Positions 55,401-64,000 of a stretch of 64,000 bases of DNA are shown here, in pieces. How positions within the stretch are numbered: position 1 is the first letter of the stretch; each line of letters opens with the position of its first letter. The DNA is from Benincasa hispida (Eukaryota; Streptophyta; Magnoliopsida; Cucurbitales; Cucurbitaceae): positions 40,713,993 through 40,777,992 of the forward strand of contig NC_052350.1 in assembly GCF_009727055.1 (NCBI RefSeq), written 5' to 3'. Both the position numbers and the translations under genes were made by a program. The notes under the pieces are model-generated. The model saw nothing but the letters and a program-made list of their open reading frames with translations. It did no database searches and had not been told where the DNA came from.

Positions 55401-56966
55401 AAAATGCAACATCTTGCCTTGTCTTATTGGCAAGATAGATAAGTGCACCAATTGCACTAAGATATGGTATTTGAGGACCAAAAACTTTTTCATTATCATC
55501 ACGAAGATGAAATATATTTTTCTTTACATCTAGTTAACGAATTTCCATTGGAACATTCAATAGATGTGCTTTGTCCATATAAAACTTTAAAAAAAAAAAT
55601 TATATAAGTTGACTAATGAACAAATAGTCTATCTACTAAATGCTCAATTTCCAAGCAAAACCAAAATTTTGTCTTTCCAAGATCATAAGATATTTTATTG
55701 TCTTTAAAAGCTCTTCAAAAGTTCCAATTATATTTAAGTTATTAACATATATTGTTATAATAGTAAATCTTGACTATGATTTATTCATAAAAACACATGA
55801 ACATATTGGATTGTTTTGACATCCTTATTTTAACAAATATCCACTTAGGCAATCGTACCACACTCCTCTTAATTGTTTCGATCTATATAATGATCTTTGT
55901 AACTTTATCGGATACAATTTCCAAGAACTTGATTTATGTTATCTTAAATTCATCTAGGATTCTCATTTAAATGTCATTATCAAGATATCCATATAAATAT
56001 GTTTTGAATACATCCTTAAGATGTATGTCTAGACTTTCATACTTGCATCTACCACCGGAGAATATGTCTCCTTATAATCTATACTAGATTTTTGTGAAAA
56101 ACCTTTTGCAACTAGTCTTGCTTTATATCTTGTGACCTTATTATATTCCTTTGTTTTTCTTACAAATATCCATTTGTATCCCATAGGCTTGATATCTCCT
56201 TATGTTTGAACTATGGTAAAAAAAACTGACGTTTTCATAATGAGTTTAATTCTGCATCAATTGCTACTTTCTTCTGAAGCCAACTTTTCTATGTCGACAT
56301 TATTCAATACATTTTAGTTTAGAATCCTCATTTTCAGATATAACATCAAAAGCAATATTATATGCAAAAATGTTGTCAAGAACTACATTAGTTCGATTCC
56401 ATCTTTTTCTTCTCATGACATGGTTTATTGAAATTTCATTATTATCTTTAGATATTTCACTTTTTTCATTAGTCATTTCTAAGGTTTCTTCATGGGTGTT
56501 TCCATCCTCAACCAAGTTCTTTTGACTATTGACTATTTTTTCGAAGATTTTTATGTTAGGAACACATTGGTCTATCACACTTCTGACATGTCCCAAACTC
56601 ATTAGTGACAACTTGCTGCATTAGGATATTAATTTGTTATGGAGCATTTGCAACTGGTATATATATCTTAGTTATTTTTTTAACATCTATAAATGTGTCT
56701 GATAATTGATTTGCTATATTTTACAAATGAATAGTTTTCTAAACTTCAAGTTCACATTGATCTGTATAAATATCTAAATGAGACAATAATGATGCAATCC
56801 ATGTAATTTATTTTCCCAACTTCTTAATTCTTCCCCCTAATGTTGGAAAATTTGTCTCATTAAAATGACAATCAGCAAATCACGCAGTAAGTACATCACC
56901 TGTTAGGGGTTCAAAATATTTAATAATGAATGGGGAATCAAATCCAACATATATTCATAACCTTCT
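55401..56966 (-). pseudogene. Copia E (SIRE/Maximus type) integrase end, linker and reverse transcriptase
   Basis: Minus strand from 56966: 'YVGFDSPFIIKYFEPLTGDV', 'FADCHFNETNFP(T)LGG', 'LLSHLD', then an open linker 56611-56300 ('NHVMRRKRWNRTNVVLDNIF', 'AFDVISENEDSK'), then decayed RT ('[20 protein letters not shown]' near 56160-56110), and near 55470-55420 'PYLSAIGALIYLANKTRQD'. The integrase-end and linker motifs are characteristic of the SIRE/Maximus lineage. Truncated at 56966 by the LTR of F. No LTR of E itself seen. Confidence 0.78.
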
Positions 56967-58931
56967 TGAAGGGAAACTCAACATGAGGAGTTCCTTGAGT
57001 GAAAGCGGATCGTCCAAATCCCATTGTGATTGAATGCATACATTTACAGTCATACAGAATAGATTATGCATCAGAAACTAAATTACAACATACTTCTGAA
57101 ACAAAAAAAAGGTTAAGAGATTATACCTTTGAAGAACCGTTCTTCAAGTAATCCCTTGATCCAACTTGTTCACGAACGATTCGAACAAGCAACAAACAAC
57201 AACTCGATCCTCAAACCAATAGGGACACTACCACTTGGATTCCTTAGTATACTCAGGGTGAGAACCCAAGAGTGGTGGGCTCTGACTATTTTGGTTAAGA
57301 GAATATTTCTGAGTTTGAAGGAGGAAGTCGATCGAAGAAGCACTATCGCATAGGAACTTCTCGGTCGTTTAGGCTATCACATAGCAAAAACTTGCAGTCG
57401 TGTAGACTATCACATAGACAAAGAGAGCCTATCGTATATGCTCTGTGTTTGTCGTGTAGACTATCGTATAGTCTCTCTTTGCGTTCTTGTTGTAATTTGT
57501 TTTCTTGAAAATCTTAGTTGAAGAAAAGAAAAAACAAATTTTCCTTTTATTCCAATTGCCATAAATTTTCCATAACCGCCCACTAAGGTAGTTTTTGAGA
57601 AAAATGATTATTATTCAAAATAATAAATATTATAAACAAATATAATAACCAACTTATCATATTACATTTATAACCTATTGTTTTAATATTGCATCACATA
57701 CAATATAAACTATAGTTCTTTTTCTCTATTTTACGGCATATTTATATTAAATTAACAACTATTTGAATCTCATTCAAATATTTATTTCTCTAATTAATGT
57801 ATCAAATACATTATATCAATTATATCATATATAATTTAATTAATTTAATTATATCATATATTATTAAATTAACTATTATTAATTTGAACAATTCAAATTA
57901 ACCCAAAAACTGATTCTCAACATAATTCTTTTGAGCTACCAAGGGGGCCTTATTGACCTGTAGCTTGAAGCTCCAACGGTATGTGAATAATTAATTAAAC
58001 TCTTCAATTACATTATCCACCATCCGTTAACTGCCAGGTACTCCACTAAACACCGATAGTTACACTCTTCGCACTACAAATATATTTACGTGTCCATTGG
58101 ATATAACCAATCAATAGTGCGATGACCCTTCATAAATTGCTTGTAAGTACAGCTAGAAATTACCATTTTGTCCATGTAGCTACATCTAACTTTTTAAGCA
58201 TCACTGATTCCACTAATGAACAATAAGTCAAAGTCCCACTATGACTGAGTCTTGTCTGGTCTAGAGAGGGTGTGACCATTACGTTCAAGACCCAAAATCA
58301 ATCCTTAAGGGAGAAATTTATCTACTTGCCCTTGCATCAGGGAATGAGTGAATTCCGTCTTGTAGCTAAGTTTCCAGCTCCCCAATCAGACAAATCCCGA
58401 AAATGGTAGGCTTGTTGAGTTGGAAATCTGGCCACTCTCGCCCATACAAATCAAAGGACCGCCTTCATGAGCAGGAGTTCACAACTCACTCAGGATTCAG
58501 GTCATATCACCTATAGTCATCCTAGTGAAATGTAAGTCTCTATTATCAACAGTGTTATATAAAGAGACTAATCATTTTGTGGTCCGGTCTTATGAAAAAT
58601 CTTTGAAAACTCATTTTGTGGCTCACATGTCTCCACATGAATAATCAGGATCAGATCATTTGTAGCACTTTATAACATTTGTAACAACTACAAAGTGGGT
58701 CGTATCCATAGTGTCACCAAGATAAGGTACCCATTTAGGTTATCATTTAAACAAGAACCACCTATATGTCTCTAAATACTTGTTTAAATTTACATAAAAT
58801 AACCTTGAATCTTAGTTTATTGGATTGAGTATATGCTTATAAAATGACACTTATTTTATTAATAACATTATATTTATACAGAGTTTACAAACTACGAGAT
58901 TACATGGAGATTTAGGACACCAATTCCAACA
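56967..58931 (-). mobile_element. 3' LTR of copia F
   Basis: On the minus strand it starts TGTTGGAATTGGTGTCC (58931) and ends 'GAGTTTCCCTTCA' (56967), inserted into copia E. 1965 bp. Same group as the A 3' LTR and the solo LTR. It contains CGATCG/CGTGTAGAC-type words at 57340-57480. The outer target duplication cannot be tested because the 5' LTR is outside the window. Confidence 0.85.
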
Positions 58932-58948
58932 ATCTCCCACTTATCCTA
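58932..58948 (-). other. Polypurine tract of copia F
   Basis: On the minus strand 'TTAGGATAAGTGGGAGAT' directly before the LTR start, identical in core to the tract of A. Confidence 0.8.
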
Positions 58949-59039
58949 AAGCCTAGGGAGACTAATGTACAATATAAATAAAGTACAAAATACAATAAAC
59001 TAGGGCATACACTATACTCTAGTAACATCTCCCACTTGC

Positions 59040-59843
59040 CCTAGACAATGTGTCGCATATCCCGTAGATCCGGACTTTCTAGATGACCCTCGAACACTTT
59101 AGTCGTGAAAGTCTTTGTAAACGGATTAGCAACGTTATGCTCCGATGTGATCTTCGTGACAATCACATCACCGCGATGCACAATCTCCCAGATCAAATGA
59201 TATTTCCGTCAAATGTGCTTGCCTCTTCGGTGACTTCTAGATTCCTTAGAATTTTCCACAACACCATTATTATCACAATAAAATGTGATGGGCAAAAAAA
59301 TATTTGGATTAATTTTCAAATCAATAAGGAACTTCTTAAGCCAAACAGCCTCTTTAGCAGCTTCATAAGCGGCTATGTATTCGGCTTCCATAATGGAGTC
59401 CGCGATGCATCATTGCTTAATGCTTCGCCATACTATAGCTTCTTCATTCAGAGTGAACACTGACCCTGATATGGATTTCCAAGAATCCCTATAATCTGAA
59501 AGTCAGAATATGTGTATCTTATAAGGATCAAATCTTTATCTCTATGCACGAGCATATAGTCCCTTGTTCTCTGAAGATACTTGAGGATCGTTTTGACTGC
59601 CATCCAGTGATCTAATCCTGGATTAGATTGATATCGACTAACAATCCCTACTGCATAGCAAATGTCAGGTCTAGTACATAACAGTGCATACATAAGGCTA
59701 CCGATAGCCGATGCATAAGGAATCTGTCTCATTTTCTCAACCTCTTCAAAAGTCTTAGGACACTGTTCCTTAGGCAAAACAATTCCATACCAGAAAGGTA
59801 ATAAACCCTTCTTGGAATTGTGCATCGAATTTATGATAAACAT
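59040..59843 (-). pseudogene. Copia F RNase H
   Basis: Open minus-strand pieces at 59843-59448 ('YASAIGSLMYALLCTRPDIC', 'YAVGIVSRYQSNPGLDHW', 'LKYLQRTRDYMLV') and 59391-59209 ('MEAEYIAAYEAAKEAVWLKK', 'TFYCDNNGVVENSKESRS'). The end decays to 59040 ('EHNVANPFTK', 'VFEGHL'). Catalytic Glu (MEAE) and Asp (CDNN) remain, but a frameshift near 59450 breaks the domain. Confidence 0.85.
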
Positions 59844-60514
59844 ATTGTCAATATACGATGCCTAAGACAAGGCCAACCTTTTGTTCTTATGATCCTTTAT
59901 GATCTGGATCCCTAGAACATATTACGTCTCTCCTAAATATTTTATTTGAAATTGGGCAGCTAGCCATTTCTTAACGTCAGTCAGAGAACCTACATCATTC
60001 CCAATGAGTAGGATATCATCCACATACAGCACGAGGAAAGTTACTGAGCTATTGATCATTTTCTTGTAAACACAAGGCTCATCAACATTCTGATCAAAGC
60101 CATAAGATTTGATCGCAGTATCAAATCTTATATTCCAAGATCTAGATCTTGTTTCAGTCCATAAATGGACCGATTAAGCATACGAACCTTTTGCTCTTAA
60201 TCTTGATCAATGAATCCTTCTGGTTGAACCATGTAGATGGTCTCCTCAAGATTACCATTCAAAAAGGCAGTCTTTACGTCCATTTGTCATATCTCATAGT
60301 CATAATATATGGCTATGGACAGGAGAATACTGATAGACTTTAACATGACAACAGATGCGAAAGTTTCTTTATGGTCCACTCCCTCAACTTGGGTATAACC
60401 CTTTCCCACAAGTCTAGCCTTAAAGGTCTGTACCTTTCCATCTACAACTATTTTCCTCTTGTACATCCATTTACAATCTATAGGTTTTACCCCATCAGAT
60501 TGATTTACAAGCTC
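59844..60514 (-). pseudogene. Copia F reverse transcriptase
   Basis: Translated on the minus strand with several frame changes: 'GCKWMYKRKIVVDGKVQTFK' and 'ARLVGKGYTQVEGVDHKETF' (60470-60360), 'LKSISILLSIAIYYDYEI' (60340-60295), 'KTAFLNGNLEETIYM' (60275-60230), and 'LYVDDILLIGND' (60030-59995) keeping YVDD, followed by 'MAAQFQIKYLGET'. Stops are scattered. Order is the same as in A and B. Confidence 0.82.
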
Positions 60515-61188
60515 TCAGACAGAATTGAAGTACATAGACTCCATTTCTAGATTCATGGCCTTAATCCATTCATCTTTATCAACATCTTCCATTACTTGCT
60601 TATAAGACAGCGGATCTTGAACACCATCATCAGATATGATGTTTTGGGCTTCTATTAAACCCATGTAGCGTACAGGTGGGTTCACAACCCTCCCACTACG
60701 TCGAGGCAATCTCAACTCTTGAGATGGTTGACTAGATGAATTAACATCAACAACTCTTGTTGATCTATCAGCCCGTTCAACAACTCTTGTTGAAGTCTCA
60801 ACAGTCTCATTAGAAATCTCATTTAAAACAAGTTTACTTCGTGGATTATGATCATTTATGTGGTATTCTTCCAAGAAGGTAGCGTTTGTCAACACAAACG
60901 CTTTATTCTCACTTGGATCATAGAAGTATCCATTCTCGTTTTTTTGGGATAACCTACAAATAGGCACACTTTTGAACGAGGTTCCAAATTTTTTGGGTTT
61001 GCTATAAGCACGTATGCTGGACATCCCCAAATCTTAAAGTGACGTAAACTACCTTTACGACCTCTCCATATCTCAAAAGGTGTTTCAGATGCACCCTTTG
61101 AGGGAAAATTGTTCAAATATATACCACAGTCTCTACTACATATCCCTAAAACGAGTCTGGAAGATGACCATAACTCATCATAGACCAA
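60515..61188 (-). pseudogene. Copia F integrase C-terminus and linker
   Basis: Two overlapping minus-strand frames. 61188-60889: 'ETPFEIWRGRKGSLRHFKIW', 'GCPAYVL', 'SKVCLFVGYPKKT'. 61030-60515: 'GYFYDPSENKAFVLTNATFL', 'LRLPRRSGRVVNPPVRYMG', 'KQVMEDVDKDEWIKAMNLEM'. A one-base shift near 60930 joins them in relatives. Ends in a stop at 60515 just before the RT. Confidence 0.85.
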
Positions 61189-62072
61189 ACCATGTCCAAC
61201 AGGGTTTTGTTTCTCCTTTCTGATACATCATTCTGTTGAGGTGTACCTGGGGCTGAGAGTTGAGACGTGATTCCATGTTCTATCATATAGTTTTGGAATT
61301 CCAAGTTCATATACTCTCCACTATGTTCAGATCGTATTGTTTTTATTTTTTTACCTAACAAGTTTTCAACTTCAGTCTTGTACTCCTTGAACTTTTCAAG
61401 AGCTTCAGACTTATGTTGCATTAAGTATAGATACCCAAATCTAGAATAATCATCTATGAAATAGATGAAATATTCATACCCACCTCGTGCTCTTACATTC
61501 ATCGGATCACAAAGGTTTGAATGTATAAGCTCTAAAGTTTCCTTGGCTCTATAACCTTTTCTAGTAAAAGGTCGTTTGGTCATTTTTCCTTCAAGGCACG
61601 ATTCACATACAAGTAAAGAGTTTTCTTCTAAACCATTTAGAAGTCCACTTTTCACCAATTTCTCAATCCTATTGAGATTGATGTGATCTAACCTTAAATG
61701 CCAAAGATGGAAATTTTCTTTAGGAGAAACTCTTGGTATTTTTAAAGTTGTTGATATTTTGAACATTTCAGTATTGAGCACGACTTTTATGACTAACGGC
61801 CTTAGTACATACAAGTTACTTTCCGTTGAACCAAAACATATCTCCATTCTATTCTTAAAAATAAACACCTTATTCTCAGAGAAGGAAATAGAATAATTTT
61901 GTTCAATCAGACAAGAAACTGAAATTAAGTTCCTCTTGATATGAGGAACTACATAAACGTTATCTAATAACAGATATCGTTTCTTGTCCAAAAATAACTT
62001 AAGCCTGCCTACAGCAACAGCTGAAACGGCCTCACCAGTACCGACTCTAAGAGTCAACTCTCCAGCTTCCAA
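61146..62072 (-). pseudogene. Copia F protease end, pre-integrase and integrase core (308 codons)
   Basis: Same frame as the gag-protease frame upstream, separated by one TAG (62073-62075). It carries 'LYVLRPLV', 'LWHLRLDHINLNRIEKLV' (second zinc-finger His kept), 'CESCLEGK' (both Cys), then 'LIHSNLCDPMNV' in which the first catalytic Asp is Asn, 'YFIDDYSRFGYLYLM', 'IRSEHSGEYM' (normally Asp here, now Glu) and 'PGTPQQNDVSERRNKTLLDM' with the third catalytic Glu. Two of three catalytic acids changed. Ends in a stop near 61146 through a frameshift. This is the longest integrase frame of the A/F group in the window. Confidence 0.88.
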
Positions 62073-62789
62073 CTATTTCCAGGAACTAAATCCTTGATGG
62101 GAAGAACACACGTGGTTAGTAGCCCCTGAATCAACTATCCAGGCAGAATCATCATTCTCTACTAAGTACGTCTCCAAGACAAATAAATTACATTTATCGT
62201 CTTTGGAATTCTTCCTTTTTTGGAGAGTAGTGGGAATAGTATTAGAACCCATATTATAAACTCCAAGTTTCATTTTGAAGGACGAACCTCGTTGATAAAC
62301 TTCATCAGAGTTTGCAACAATTGCTTTCTCAGTTAGTCCATTGACATTCAATGTAGACTGGAGATTATTTTGGGAACTAACACTACTGGTTTCATTGTCA
62401 TCAATCCCATTTTGTTTAAAAAGTGAGAACTTACGTTCAAACAATTCGTGCAATGATTCCATGATCTCATGTGCAATGACTATGTTCTCAAACCTTTTGG
62501 CCAATGCATCAGGTATGCTTTCCAAAATGTGAAGTTGGGCCTTCGAATTAGCCTTCATCCACACCTTATATGCATTACGAACATTTTGTGGTGCATTAGG
62601 GGTTAGGACTTGAGGACAATCCTCAAACATGACAATTTCGAGGTCGTTTACCACGAAAAATATTTTAATAGATTCTTTCCACGTCATATAGTTAAAACCG
62701 GTCAAAGTAGAATAGGCAATTAACAACAAATCAATCATTGACATTTTGCTAAAAAAACAAACATATTGATCTACATTAGATTTTAGCAT
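62073..62789 (-). pseudogene. Copia F gag and protease start (238 codons)
   Basis: Open minus-strand frame. Gag core: 'LTGFNYMTWKESIKIFFVV', 'NVRNAYKVWMKANSKAQLHI', 'IAHEIMESLHELFERKFSLF'. It passes directly through 'SSVSSQNNLQS...' and 'KDDKCNLFVLETYLVEND' to the protease active site 'WIVDSGATNHVCSSHQGF', with no CCHC zinc knuckle in between. The start could be the ATG at 62789 or, better by family, the later 'MSMIDLLL' Met (~62744). A TAG ends it inside the protease. Nearly intact compared with A. Confidence 0.88.
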
Positions 62790-64000
62790 AACTCTTTAAA
62801 ACAAATCCAATCAGGTTTAGCAAAATCTAAATGAACCCTATATAACATCTAGTTTTGCAATGACGCTTCAGTGATTTAGGACAAAAGCCACTGAAGGGTA
62901 GTCAAATTCTCTCTTCACTGAATTGAGACACTCTCAACTAATCATTACACTAGAATAACTCTTATTCCTATAATGATCAATCCTCATTGATTGGTAAAAA
63001 AATCATTAACTTGCTTAACAATTTCCCATAAATGTGACCCTTCATTTTAGATCCTAGAGTTCCACCCCAATTAGACAACCAAAGGAAAAAACCGATTAGG
63101 AAAAATACTAAAACGGCCCCATCCATTTCTGGAGTTCGGCTTGATATTGACCAACTGCAAAAACCATCCAAAGGGGGACACTCCCAGGAGCCTCAAGGTC
63201 ATGCAAGAAGGTCTCACGGTGAAAACCAATGTAAGAGACTGTAGGACATATTGACACACATCTTTCTCCTACTTACTATAAATACTCTCTCCATTCACCT
63301 TGATATTGACCCATGCAAACACCATTCGAAGGGGGACGCTCCTAAGGAGCCATGAAGCCAAGCATGAATCTCACGATATGAATATTAAGGGAGAAACGTG
63401 AGTGAAAAAATGACATATCATATATATCTTTTCCTCCCACTGAGTATTTTAACAACCTAGGGTTTAGTTTACTTAGGAAAAATACAGCTAATTATTTTTA
63501 CTAAGTGATTGTTTAAGTTTGCTCAAAAGTAATATTTACTTTAGAAAGTTAAACAATTTTGATTAACATTCATTAAACACTTTAACAAACATTAATCAAC
63601 AATTGCAAGCTTGTAGCAAATCTATCTAATTCACCTTTCTAGATAGGGGTGTTCCGTTTCCGTCAACTTAAATACCCCAGTCTAGCCAAAACCCGCCTTA
63701 GACAAAAGGTCTCTTATAGATAGATATGTTACAAATTTAATCTTTTATTGAAATCAGTTTAATCCTATTAAACTGATTTAAAAAATTAATCTAAATTTCT
63801 AATCTCATTTGTGAGCTTAGGTTATTGATTTTAAAAACTATTTTAAAAAATGATTTTAACTAAGTTTGCATGCAACTCTTGGTTATTGATTTTAATTTCT
63901 AATTTCATTTATTTATAATTCTTATAAAGTAAATGAAACAAATTAAAATCTACATTGCAAACAAGACATACATGAGTTATTTATAACAATTATAAATTAA
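62790..64000 (-). mobile_element. Leader of copia F, to window edge
   Basis: Reverse complement of the leader of A: 'ccatccaaagggggacactcccaggagcc' (63165) and 'attcgaagggggacgctcctaagg' (63325) match 4700-4740 and 4880; 'gggtgttccgtttccgtcaactta' (63648) matches 4398-4422. No coding sequence. The PBS and 5' LTR lie beyond 64000. Confidence 0.75.

Overview
This window is plant nuclear DNA, packed with nested and decayed retrotransposons. I found no intact host gene, tRNA or rRNA gene. The evidence is many Ty1/copia and Ty3/gypsy LTRs with PPT and initiator-Met-tRNA primer sites, a Mutator-like (MULE) transposase remnant beside a Ulp1-like protease remnant, a LINE fragment, and 5S-rRNA-derived LTR sequence of Cassandra type. 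It fits a eudicot pericentromeric or repeat-rich region. A cucurbit is my tentative guess, because the related copia families resemble ones I associate with that family; the sequence does not prove it.

Layout. 1-1593: gypsy (Tat-like) LTR part. 1594-13680: copia element A (+), with a truncated 5' LTR, PBS, long leader, broken gag-pol and 3' LTR. A is interrupted at 8235-10908 by part of a gypsy element (-). 13681-19112: Tat/Athila-type gypsy derivative with decayed PBS and PPT and no recognisable pol between its LTRs. 19113-23712: copia B (+), truncated at its 5' end. 23713-25730: LTR fragments, a TA/TG microsatellite, a 32-bp tandem array and a 5S-derived LTR piece. 25731-31363: element C, the only complete element, a copia with 5-bp target duplication TATTT and a broken pol. 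31364-32913: no gene seen. 32914-38784: copia D (-), with a solo LTR (TSD ATAAC) inside its reverse transcriptase. 38886-47115: copia G (+), 5' LTR and leader only. G is split by a Cassandra-like solo LTR and by a 4.5-kb gypsy block (42489-46985, TSD GTTTG). 47116-49475: gypsy and copia LTR fragments. 49476-52757: MULE transposase remnant, a 117-bp tandem array and a Ulp1-like peptidase pseudogene. 52758-54860: possible MITE, copia gag remnant, LINE zf-RVT remnant. 54860-56966: SIRE/Maximus-type copia E (-). 56967-64000: copia F (-), same family as A, running off the right edge.

Two themes stand out. (1) The assembly contains four perfect 38-bp palindromes that are back-to-back Tn5 mosaic ends, the Nextera mate-pair junction adapter. 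Sequence next to three of them is duplicated or repetitive. They are library artefacts, so adjacency across 8235-8399, 40983-41020 and 44544-44581 should not be trusted. (2) Elements A and F share the same unusual lesions: no gag zinc knuckle, and Asp-to-Asn at the first integrase catalytic position. This suggests a defective subfamily that nevertheless spread. Nesting gives relative ages: D is older than the solo LTR inside it, G is older than its gypsy and Cassandra-like insertions, E is older than F, and A is older than the gypsy inside it.
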